Below, in pieces: positions 7,388 to 14,347 of a stretch of DNA of 17,050 nt. The translations under genes and the position numbers were made by a program. Numbering within the stretch: the first letter of the stretch is position 1; each line of letters opens with the position of its first letter. The notes beneath the pieces were generated by a model that was not told the origin of the DNA, did no database searches, and was given only the letters and a program-made list of their open reading frames with translations. Source of the DNA: an uncultured Prevotella sp. (GTDB lineage Bacteria > Bacteroidota > Bacteroidia > Bacteroidales > Bacteroidaceae); the NCBI GenBank assembly GCA_900771975.1, contig CAAGPV010000044.1, forward strand, positions 1 through 17,050, read 5' to 3'.

Positions 7388-7419
7388 GCAAAGATATAGG
7401 AATTTGACTATTGGGCAAA
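7388..7419 (-). promoter_or_regulatory. promoter of the penicillin-binding protein gene
   Basis: On the minus strand TTTG (plus-strand 7416-7419) and TATCTTTGC (7388-7396) are separated by 19 bases, a full match to the Bacteroidota consensus. The start site would fall near 7381, leaving a leader of only about 10 bases before the ATG. Confidence 0.75.
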
Positions 7420-7749
7420 ATAAAAACTCTTTTTTCGTCTTTTTTTCTCTAAAATACTGTTTATGTGTGCTCCGCGTATGGCATGGTGGGCCCTTGAAAA
7501 CTTAAAAACCCTAAAAGAAGGCTTCCATCTGTAAAGCAAATATGTTGTTGTTCATCAAGCCTATATAAAGAGGGACATATACTTGGAGTTTGAAAATAAC
7601 AAGTTTATTAAAACGTCTTTCAAAACCAGCCAAAAAACGTAATTCATTTTTTTTCACTTATTTTGTATAGACTTTTTAGATAAAACAGATGCCAACCCAA
7701 AAAAAATATGTAATTTAGCACTCCGAAAAAACAACTATACTACCATAAA
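7420..7749. other. intergenic region upstream of pyrB
   Basis: About 330 bases carry no believable gene. The best promoter candidate for pyrB is TAATTTAGC at 7711-7719, one mismatch from TAnnTTTG, with no clear -33 partner and about 25 bases of leader. I see no convincing attenuator, riboswitch or terminator hairpin. The length hints at regulation of the pyrimidine genes, but the sequence does not show how. Confidence 0.4.
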
Positions 7750-8697
7750 ATGGAAAGACGTAATTTTGTAAACATTCAAAACTTGTCCAAAGATGATATT
7801 CTTTATTTAATAGAGATGGCACAAGAGTTTGAAAAGCATCCGAACAGAGAACTACTTAAGGGAAAAGTTATTGCGACTTTATTCTACGAGCCTTCGACTC
7901 GTACAAGACTCAGTTTTGAGACTGCTGCTAACAGATTAGGCGCTCGTGTCATCGGTTTTACTGACGCGAAAGTTTCCAGTGTAAGCAAGGGCGAAACGCT
8001 AAAAGACACTATTCTGATGGTCTCAAACTATGCGGATGCCATTGTAATGAGACACTACATTGAAGGGGCTGCCCAATATGCAAGTGAAGTTGCACCGGTA
8101 TCCATCATCAATGCAGGAGACGGAGCCCATCAACATCCTTCCCAATGTCTTCTTGACCTATACACCATTGCACAAACCCAAGGAACACTTAACAATCTGA
8201 ATATCTATCTTGTAGGAGACTTGAAATATGGTCGCACTGTTCATTCATTGATTATGGCGATGCGGCATTTCAACCCGACATTCCATTTTATTGCCCCCAA
8301 AGAATTGGCAATGCCACAAGAATACAAACTATATTGTCAGCAACACAACATCAAATATGAAGAACACACTTCGTTCACAGAGGAAACGATTGCTGATGCC
8401 GACATTTTGTACATGACACGAGTTCAAAAAGAACGTTTTAGTGACTTGATGGAATATGAACGTGTAAAAAATTCATATATCCTTAAAAATGACATGTTGT
8501 CAAACGTAAAAGACAATATGAAAATTTTGCATCCCCTACCCCGCGTTAATGAAATTTCATATGACGTCGACACCAATCCACATGCCTATTACATACAGCA
8601 AGCAAAAAATGGGCTTTATGCTAGAGAGGCCATATATTGCCATTGTTTAGGTATTACTTTAGACGACATTAAAAACGATAAAACCATTATCAAATGA
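7750..8697 (+). CDS. pyrB: aspartate carbamoyltransferase, catalytic chain
   Basis: PyrB joins carbamoyl phosphate and L-aspartate to form carbamoyl aspartate, the first committed step of pyrimidine synthesis in the cytoplasm. The 315-residue length is normal. Visible landmarks are the carbamoyl phosphate loop FYEPSTRTRLSFE (STRTR at 49-53), the 80s loop SKGETLKDT with Lys80 (equivalent to E. coli Lys84), GDGAHQHPSQ with His129 (equivalent to His134), LVGDLKYGRTVHS (154-166) and HPLPRVNEI (261-269). Its stop overlaps the start of pyrI (ATGA), so the two are translationally coupled and should form the regulated PyrB6-PyrI6 enzyme. Confidence 0.97.
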   Translation: MERRNFVNIQNLSKDDILYLIEMAQEFEKHPNRELLKGKVIATLFYEPSTRTRLSFETAANRLGARVIGFTDAKVSSVSKGETLKDTILMVSNYADAIVMRHYIEGAAQYASEVAPVSIINAGDGAHQHPSQCLLDLYTIAQTQGTLNNLNIYLVGDLKYGRTVHSLIMAMRHFNPTFHFIAPKELAMPQEYKLYCQQHNIKYEEHTSFTEETIADADILYMTRVQKERFSDLMEYERVKNSYILKNDMLSNVKDNMKILHPLPRVNEISYDVDTNPHAYYIQQAKNGLYAREAIYCHCLGITLDDIKNDKTIIK

Positions 8698-9158
8698 ACA
8701 AGAAAGAAAGACTTGTCGCAGCTATCCAAAACGGCACAGTAATAGACCATATTCCGACAGAGAAGACCTTTCAGGTTGTTAACTTATTAGGTTTGGAAAA
8801 TCTTGACTCACCCATTACTATCGGAGTTAATTTAACATCAAAGAAAATCAATCGTAAAGGCATAATCAAAATCAGTGATAAGTTTTTTACAGATGATGAG
8901 ATTTCCCGTTTATCTGTGGTCGCTCCAAATGTAGTCTTGAACATCATCAAAGACTATGAAGTGGTTGAGAAGAAAGAGGTGAAAACCCCTGAAGAATTGC
9001 GAGGAATCATAAAATGCAACAACCCTAAATGCATAACAAACAACGAGCCGATGCAAACCATTTTTCATGTAATTGACAAAGAACGAAAAATTCTCAAATG
9101 CCATTATTGTGACAAGGAGCAAAACATGGGAAATGTAGAACTTTGCCAAAAGCCATAA
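8694..9158 (+). CDS. pyrI: aspartate carbamoyltransferase, regulatory chain
   Basis: The 154-residue PyrI carries nucleotide effectors (CTP and ATP in known enzymes) and holds catalytic trimers together. The N-terminal allosteric domain includes the IQNGTVIDHIP segment typical of the effector site. The C-terminal zinc domain has four cysteines, Cys108 and Cys113 (CNNPKC) and Cys136 and Cys139 (CHYC), as in structurally known chains. The ATG overlaps the pyrB stop by four bases. Feedback control of the complex is expected from family knowledge. Nothing here shows the effector preference. Confidence 0.97.
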   Translation: MNKKERLVAAIQNGTVIDHIPTEKTFQVVNLLGLENLDSPITIGVNLTSKKINRKGIIKISDKFFTDDEISRLSVVAPNVVLNIIKDYEVVEKKEVKTPEELRGIIKCNNPKCITNNEPMQTIFHVIDKERKILKCHYCDKEQNMGNVELCQKP

Positions 9159-9210
9159 GACATTACACCTTACAAGAAATCATAATTATTAACAGATAAC
9201 AAATAGAATA

Positions 9211-10491
9211 ATGAGAAAAGATTCTGTAGTGTTCGACTTGATTGAGAAAGAGCATCAACGTCAATTGAAAGGAATGGAACTTATTGCTTCTGAAAACTTT
9301 GTCAGCGATGAAGTAATGGCAGCAATGGGCTCGTGGTTGACCAACAAATATGCTGAAGGTTTACCCGCCAAACGCTATTATGGAGGATGTGAAGTTGTAG
9401 ATGAAGTTGAAGAGCTGGCCATAAAAAGGGTGAAACAACTCTTCAAAGCCGAATTTGCAAATGTTCAGCCACATTCTGGCGCACAAGCAAACGCCGCTGT
9501 ATTATTGGCCGTACTGAAGCCTGGAGATACTTTTATGGGACTAAATCTTGATCATGGTGGCCATCTTTCACATGGCTCTCACGTCAACACTTCCGGTATA
9601 TTATACAACCCTATTGGATATAATATAAACAAGGAAACAGGTCGCGTTGACTATGACGAGATGGAAAAACTGGCATTGGAACATAAACCAAAACTCATTA
9701 TTGGTGGAGGATCAGCATATAGCCGTGAATGGGATTATGCTCGTATGCGAAAAATAGCAGATGAAGTTGGGGCTATATTCATGGTTGATATGGCTCACCC
9801 AGCAGGACTTATTGCTGCAGGGCTTTTAGACAATCCTATCAAATATGCGCACATAGTAACCTCCACAACACACAAAACCCTTCGTGGCCCTCGTGGCGGC
9901 ATCATTCTCATGGGTAAAGATTTTGAAAATCCATGGGGACTAACCAACAAAAAGGGAGAACTAAAACACATGTCTCAGCTCTTGAATTCTGCTGTTTTCC
10001 CAGGAATACAGGGAGGTCCATTGGAGCATGTAATCGCTGCAAAAGCCGTAGGTTTTGGAGAAAATTTAGAGCCGTCATGGAAAGAATATGCAACTCAAGT
10101 AAAAAAGAACGCATCTGTTTTAGCCCAAGAACTCATCGCACGCGGGTTCAACATTGTCAGTGGAGGTACCGACAACCATTCTATGCTTGTCGATTTACGT
10201 TCTAAATATCCCGAATTGACTGGAAAAGTTGCAGAAAAGGCCCTTGTTGCAGCAGACATAACTGTAAATAAGAATATGGTTCCTTTTGACAGCAGGTCTG
10301 CATTCCAAACTTCCGGCATCCGTCTTGGGACAGCCGCCATGACCACACGAGGTGCAAAAGAAGACCTTATGAAATTAATTGCAGAACTTATAGAAAAGGT
10401 TCTTAACAATGTAGACGACGAGCATGTGATAAAGCAAGTTAAAGAAAAAGTAAATGAAACCATGAAGAGTTATCCTTTATTTGGATATTAA
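9211..10491 (+). CDS. glyA: serine hydroxymethyltransferase
   Basis: GlyA interconverts serine and glycine with tetrahydrofolate, supplying 5,10-methylene-tetrahydrofolate for thymidylate, purine and methionine synthesis. The 426 residues show the N-terminal LIASENFVSDEV, YAEGLPAKRYYGG, the HSGAQAN segment, VDMAHPAGL and the cofactor site TSTTHKTLRGPRGG with PLP-binding Lys222. No family feature is missing. It starts 52 bases after pyrI with no clear promoter in the gap, so it may be read through from pyrBI. A one-mismatch -7-like sequence near 9137-9145, inside pyrI, could serve it separately. The terminator at 10503-10544 closes the unit. Confidence 0.97.
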   Translation: MRKDSVVFDLIEKEHQRQLKGMELIASENFVSDEVMAAMGSWLTNKYAEGLPAKRYYGGCEVVDEVEELAIKRVKQLFKAEFANVQPHSGAQANAAVLLAVLKPGDTFMGLNLDHGGHLSHGSHVNTSGILYNPIGYNINKETGRVDYDEMEKLALEHKPKLIIGGGSAYSREWDYARMRKIADEVGAIFMVDMAHPAGLIAAGLLDNPIKYAHIVTSTTHKTLRGPRGGIILMGKDFENPWGLTNKKGELKHMSQLLNSAVFPGIQGGPLEHVIAAKAVGFGENLEPSWKEYATQVKKNASVLAQELIARGFNIVSGGTDNHSMLVDLRSKYPELTGKVAEKALVAADITVNKNMVPFDSRSAFQTSGIRLGTAAMTTRGAKEDLMKLIAELIEKVLNNVDDEHVIKQVKEKVNETMKSYPLFGY

Positions 10492-10502
10492 CATCTTTAC
10501 AC

Positions 10503-10544
10503 AAAGAAAGGGAGTGACTTTAACAATCACTCCCTTTCTTTTTT
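10503..10544 (+). terminator. intrinsic terminator of glyA
   Basis: AAAGAAAGGGAGTGA (10503-10517) pairs perfectly with TCACTCCCTTTCTTT (10527-10541) around a 9-base loop and is followed by a T run to 10544. It sits 12 bases after the glyA stop. It may also slow transcription coming from panD, since the genes converge. Confidence 0.9.
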
Positions 10545-10587
10545 ACATCATATTAAAATTGCCCTTTTGATTACACACCCAATAAAT

Positions 10588-10935
10588 TTAGGGAAGTTTA
10601 TTTTCTGCTATAGGAAAGACAACTGTAGGCTTAAAGGTCTTGGCTTCTTCATAATCTAATAGAGCATAAGCAATAATGATAACAGTATCGCCCACTACAG
10701 CTTTCCTTGCAGCAGCACCATTTAGGCAAATACAACCAGATCCTCTTTCTCCCTTTATCACATAAGTCTCAAAGCGTTCTCCATTATTGTTATTAACAAT
10801 TTGAACCTTCTCGCCAGGAAGCAATTTTGCAGCATCCATCAAATCCTCGTCAATTGTGATACTACCCATATAGTTAAGATTGGCTTCTGTCACCTTCACA
10901 CAATGCAATTTAGATTTTAACACTTCTATTAGCAT
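10588..10935 (-). CDS. panD: aspartate 1-decarboxylase
   Basis: PanD makes beta-alanine from L-aspartate for pantothenate synthesis. It is made as an inactive proenzyme that cuts itself between Gly24 and Ser25 to form a pyruvoyl group. The sequence has NYMGSITID with Gly24-Ser25 at exactly the E. coli positions, plus Lys9, His11 and Tyr22, and the RFETYVIKGERGSG and LNGAAAR segments. The 115-residue length is normal. Its ATG shares one base with the panC stop (TAATG), so the two are translationally coupled. PanD output feeds PanC directly. Confidence 0.96.
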   Translation of the reverse strand: MLIEVLKSKLHCVKVTEANLNYMGSITIDEDLMDAAKLLPGEKVQIVNNNNGERFETYVIKGERGSGCICLNGAAARKAVVGDTVIIIAYALLDYEEAKTFKPTVVFPIAENKLP

Positions 10936-11786
10936 TATCCTTTATACTTTATATGATCAATTAAACGAATTGGGGTATTTCCACAAAAAACCGTAATGCA
11001 ACCAACAACATAAGAGCTATCAGCCCAATTGTTTATTGGTAAAAGGGTATTACCATCTACTATCTGGAAATACTCAACCTCTAATCCTTCTATCTCATTT
11101 ATCTTTTTTACGACCTCTGAAAGAGTTTCTTCTACCGTATGAGTTTTAGAATAATTGACGCTTTCATTAAGATATTTATAAATATTAGGCGCTATCAATC
11201 GTTCTGCTTCTGTTAGAAGTGTATTTCTACTGCTTTTGGCCAAGCCGTCTTTATCTCTGATAATAGGACATTCTACAATATTTATAGACAAATCCAAGTA
11301 ATCAACCAATCGTTTTATTACCGCAATTTGCTGCCAATCTTTTTCTCCAAAATAGGCATTGTTAGGACGAACAATATAAAAAAGACGACTAACCACCTGA
11401 CATACGCCATTGAAATGTCCCGGCCTTTTAGCTCCTTCCATTACTGTAGTTTGCGGAGGAAATTCAAATTTCCTATTATCAGCTATTGGATACATTTCTT
11501 CCACAGATGGAGCGAAGACGAATTGGGCTCCACAGTTTTGAACAAGAGCACAATCAGCCTCAAAAGTCCTTGGATAACGCTCCAAATCTCCTTTGTCATT
11601 AAATTGAGTTGGATTAAGGAAGACGGAAACAACAGTAACATCATTTTCCTTCACACTTCGATTAATAAGAGATGCATGTCCATCATGTAAAGCTCCCATT
11701 GTCGGAACCAATCCAATCTTTTTACCTTCTTTACGAATAGAAAAAAGTTCGTTCTGAAGATCAACAATCTTATTAAAAACTTTCAT
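10935..11786 (-). CDS. panC: pantothenate synthetase (pantoate-beta-alanine ligase)
   Basis: PanC joins pantoate and beta-alanine with ATP, through a pantoyl-adenylate, to give pantothenate, the precursor of coenzyme A. The 283-residue protein shows the HIGH-like nucleotide site PTMGALHDGH (28-37), FLNPTQF (56-62), GHFNGVCQVV (123-132), FGEKDWQQ (146-153) and the KMSKS-like DGLAKSSRN ending at 188. It is first in a two-gene operon with panD, overlapping by one base. No panB is in the window, so pantoate must come from elsewhere. The gene is divergent from the GT5-like gene across a 95-base spacer. Confidence 0.97.
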   Translation of the reverse strand: MKVFNKIVDLQNELFSIRKEGKKIGLVPTMGALHDGHASLINRSVKENDVTVVSVFLNPTQFNDKGDLERYPRTFEADCALVQNCGAQFVFAPSVEEMYPIADNRKFEFPPQTTVMEGAKRPGHFNGVCQVVSRLFYIVRPNNAYFGEKDWQQIAVIKRLVDYLDLSINIVECPIIRDKDGLAKSSRNTLLTEAERLIAPNIYKYLNESVNYSKTHTVEETLSEVVKKINEIEGLEVEYFQIVDGNTLLPINNWADSSYVVGCITVFCGNTPIRLIDHIKYKG

Positions 11787-11803
11787 ATCACTTTATTTGG
11801 AGT

Positions 11804-11812
11804 GCAAAATAA
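11804..11812 (-). promoter_or_regulatory. candidate -7 element for panCD
   Basis: The minus strand reads TTATTTTGC, one mismatch from TAnnTTTG, with a TTGG about 19 bases upstream in the -33 position. The leader would be about 10 bases. It lies back to back with the promoter candidate for the GT5-like gene. Confidence 0.4.
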
Positions 11813-11855
11813 CAACTTTTTTAAATAAGAGCCAAGAGATATCGCCTTTTTTTTG

Positions 11856-11864
11856 TACCTTTGC
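11856..11864 (+). promoter_or_regulatory. candidate -7 element for the GT5-like gene cluster
   Basis: TACCTTTGC matches TAnnTTTG exactly. No strong -33 TTTG is visible at the right distance. Its position rules out the in-frame TTG at 11861 as a start codon, because that TTG lies inside the element, and supports the ATG at 11882. Confidence 0.55.
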
Positions 11865-11881
11865 AAAATAATTCTGAAGCA

Positions 11882-12691
11882 ATGGGAAAGAGAATATTGT
11901 TTATTAATCAAGAAACTACGCCATATGTACCCAAAACGGAATTATCTTCAATGGGTAACCTTATGCCGCACAAAATGCAAGAAGCAGGTTTTGAAATTCG
12001 TACATTTATGCCTAAATGGGGGAACATTAATGAGCGTAGAGGACAACTGCATGAAGTAATTCGTTTGTCTGGTATGAACTTGATAATTGACGAAACAGAC
12101 CATCCTCTAATCATTAAAGTCGCTTCCATACCTCAATCTCGCATTCAAGTCTACTTTATCGATAATGAAGATTACTTTCAAAGAAAAGGTATGACCAAAG
12201 ACGATGACGGTAAGGATTATGCAGATAATGGCGAAAGAGCTATATTTTTTGCACGTGGTGTTTTAGAGACCGTAAAAAAATTACGTTGGGCACCAGACAT
12301 CATTCATTGCCAAGGATGGATGAGTTCTGTTATCCCCTTTTATGTTAAAACGGCATATAAGAATGAACCTCAATTTGCCAATACACATATAATCACAACA
12401 TTATTTGAAGAACAACCAATGGGAAAATTGGGTGACAACTTCAAGGATAGTCTGGAATTTAGGCCTGAGCTAAAATCATTTATTGACAAATATAATGACT
12501 GTTTCAATTCTGTTGAATTAGCAAAATTGGCAATAGATTTCAGTGATGGCATCGTCCGTACAAATTGTAAAGATGATGACAAATTGTCTGATTATATCTT
12601 AAAAAGTGAAAAGCCTTGTTTGCAACACCCTTCAGACAGTAATGAAATAGGAGAACTATATAAAAACTTTTACTCTCGTTTTATAGATTGA
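11882..12691 (+). CDS. stand-alone GT5-like protein (N-terminal glycogen/starch synthase domain only)
   Basis: The 269-residue protein from the ATG at 11882 resembles the N-terminal Rossmann half of glycogen synthase. It opens MGKRILFINQETTPYVPKTE and later has TFMPKWGNINERRGQ, VYFIDNEDYFQR and PDIIHCQGWMSS, the last matching the HxHDW region. Two things differ from true synthases. The ADP-glucose motif KTGGL reads KTELS (18-22), and the whole C-terminal GT1 half is missing (about 270 against 470-plus residues). The gene ends cleanly without frameshift, so this is a designed short form, and I recall close relatives beside panC in other Bacteroidota. Databases often call it glycogen synthase. 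The sequence argues against full synthase activity. A carbohydrate-sensing or partner-dependent role is inference. Confidence 0.85.
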   Translation: MGKRILFINQETTPYVPKTELSSMGNLMPHKMQEAGFEIRTFMPKWGNINERRGQLHEVIRLSGMNLIIDETDHPLIIKVASIPQSRIQVYFIDNEDYFQRKGMTKDDDGKDYADNGERAIFFARGVLETVKKLRWAPDIIHCQGWMSSVIPFYVKTAYKNEPQFANTHIITTLFEEQPMGKLGDNFKDSLEFRPELKSFIDKYNDCFNSVELAKLAIDFSDGIVRTNCKDDDKLSDYILKSEKPCLQHPSDSNEIGELYKNFYSRFID

Positions 12692-12705
12692 TTCTTTATT
12701 TGGTA

Positions 12706-14142
12706 ATGAAAAGACATTTTATATTTTTGTGGATTGCCTTTTTCTCATTTCTATTGGCTGGATGTGACGAAACTACAGATATGATTGGTTCTTCTGTAAC
12801 TAACCGTACAGACTTATTAAACGTATCTGTTGATACATTTAATGTACAATCCAATACTGTCCTTTTTGACTCTGTATTAGCAAGAAATATAATTGGTTAT
12901 TTAGGTACTGTAAAAGATCCGGAAACAGGAAATACTATTACCGGTAATTTTATGGCTCAATTTAATCTCCTTAACGGTTTTTATCTGCCATCAATTGATA
13001 GTATTGCAAAAGACAATAACGGAGATGTTATTGCAGATTCATGCGAGATACGGCTTTATTATGAAAACTATTATGGGGACTCATTAGCTCAAATGAAATT
13101 AAAAGCTTTTGAATTAGAAAGGCCTGTTGAAGAAGGGTTGAAAATCTATTCAAACTTTAATCCCAAAAACAATTATGTACGAGAAAATGGTTTGCAACAA
13201 ACTCGTACCTATACACTTGCTGATTTCACTGAAGGAGATTCTTTAAGAGCTGATAGTAAATATCAACCAAACATCCGCATAAAGTTGAATAAGCCTTATG
13301 TAGACAAAGATGGAATACAATATAATAATTATGGCAGTTATATATTAAGACAATATTACAAAAACCCTAATAACTTTAAAACTACATACAACTTTTTACA
13401 CAATGTCGTTCCCGGCTTCTTCTTTGAAATGGAAGAAGGAATAGGGTCTATGGCATATATCAATTCTGCACAACTAAATTTTTTCTTTCGATATATAACT
13501 AATGACACTGTAAAAAATTTATCTACTTCTTTCACTAGTACAGAAGAGGTTCTCCAAACCACTACATTCTCAAATAATAATGAACGTTTAAAAAAACTTG
13601 CTGCTGATGAAAGTTGTACTTATATCAAAACACCTGTGGGTTTATATACAGAAATCACAATACCTGTTGAGGAGATTATAAATACACACACAACAGACAC
13701 CTTGAATAGTGTAAAGCTTTCTTTGCCGTGTCTAACCAAAAGCAACCTGTCTTCAACCTACAAATTTCCTAAACCTTCATACTTGTTATTGATACCAAAA
13801 GATAGTGTTTGCAGCTTTTTCGAGCAAAATAAAATTCCAGACAATAAAACATCTTTCATTGCCAGTTACAATAGTAAGCAAAACGCATATACATTTTCCA
13901 ATTTCTCAGGTATCATCAATGCAATGATAGCCAATAAAAATGTAGCCAATAAAAATTGGAATAAGATTGCCGTAATTCCAGTTAGTGTAACATTAGTAAC
14001 TAAGCAAAACGGAAATTCAACAATACAAACGATAACGAAAGTTGCTCACGATATGTCTATATCGAGTGCTCAACTAGTAGGTGGAGCAATGAATCCGAAT
14101 GCTTTGAAATTGTCTGTTATATACAGTAAATTCCAAAAATAG
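12706..14142 (+). CDS. DUF4270 family lipoprotein
   Basis: The start is set at the ATG at 12706, 14 bases after the GT5-like stop, because it gives a clean lipoprotein signal: MKRHF, a hydrophobic run and LLAGC with lipidated Cys20. An in-frame TTG at 12688 would add six useless residues and overlap the upstream gene. The mature part of about 458 residues is beta-rich, with the early motif SVDTFNVQSNTVLFDSVL, GYLGTVKDPETGNTITG and CEIRLYYENYYGD typical of DUF4270, a Bacteroidota family of unknown function. Its residues after Cys (DETTD) include Asp and Glu, which favours outer-membrane or surface placement. No catalytic motif is visible. It is second in a tight four-gene cluster. Confidence 0.85.
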   Translation: MKRHFIFLWIAFFSFLLAGCDETTDMIGSSVTNRTDLLNVSVDTFNVQSNTVLFDSVLARNIIGYLGTVKDPETGNTITGNFMAQFNLLNGFYLPSIDSIAKDNNGDVIADSCEIRLYYENYYGDSLAQMKLKAFELERPVEEGLKIYSNFNPKNNYVRENGLQQTRTYTLADFTEGDSLRADSKYQPNIRIKLNKPYVDKDGIQYNNYGSYILRQYYKNPNNFKTTYNFLHNVVPGFFFEMEEGIGSMAYINSAQLNFFFRYITNDTVKNLSTSFTSTEEVLQTTTFSNNNERLKKLAADESCTYIKTPVGLYTEITIPVEEIINTHTTDTLNSVKLSLPCLTKSNLSSTYKFPKPSYLLLIPKDSVCSFFEQNKIPDNKTSFIASYNSKQNAYTFSNFSGIINAMIANKNVANKNWNKIAVIPVSVTLVTKQNGNSTIQTITKVAHDMSISSAQLVGGAMNPNALKLSVIYSKFQK

Positions 14143-14145
14143 ATT

Positions 14146-14277
14146 ATGGCTGACAACTTTTTGGAACGCCATTATGAAGATTACGAAAAGCGGAAATCCA
14201 CATGGCTAAAAAAGAAAAAGAATCATCCTTTTAGCTATAATAAAAGCGACAAAACGAAAAAGGATAAATGTTTATAG
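14146..14277 (+). CDS. 43-residue basic protein of the MADN-type
   Basis: An ATG three bases after the DUF4270 stop opens 43 codons to TAG at 14275-14277. The product begins MADNFLERHYEDYEKRKSTW and continues with a Lys-rich tail (KKKKNHPFS, then KTKKDK). The first half is acidic/basic mixed and probably helical, and the second is strongly basic. I recall short Bacteroidota proteins with a MADNYLE start that are automatically labelled dehydrogenase. The length excludes an enzyme of that kind. The tight spacing suggests cotranslation with DUF4270 and linkage to clpC. A role in nucleic acid or ribosome binding is only suggested by charge. Confidence 0.65.
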   Translation: MADNFLERHYEDYEKRKSTWLKKKKNHPFSYNKSDKTKKDKCL

Positions 14278-14286
14278 ATTGCCAAT

Positions 14287-14294
14287 TAACTTTG
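14287..14294 (+). promoter_or_regulatory. candidate internal promoter for clpC
   Basis: TAACTTTG matches TAnnTTTG. It would start RNA near 14302, 46 bases before the chosen clpC ATG. The -33 position is poor. It would allow clpC to be induced separately from the upstream genes. Confidence 0.35.
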
Positions 14295-14347
14295 GCATAA
14301 TGTTTGCTTCTATAATAAAAGCTATAACATTATATGTAACAAAATAT

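Noticed and set aside
7420..7749. Possible attenuator or riboswitch before pyrB
   Set aside because: Short T and A runs and a weak TTTGAAA/TTTCAAA inverted repeat are present, but no stable terminator-antiterminator pair or known riboswitch core could be drawn.
9908..10463. Minus- and plus-strand frames inside glyA
   Set aside because: They overlap the intact glyA frame, which contains all family motifs.
11328..11690. Plus-strand frame of 120 codons
   Set aside because: It is antisense to panC, which is complete and well supported.
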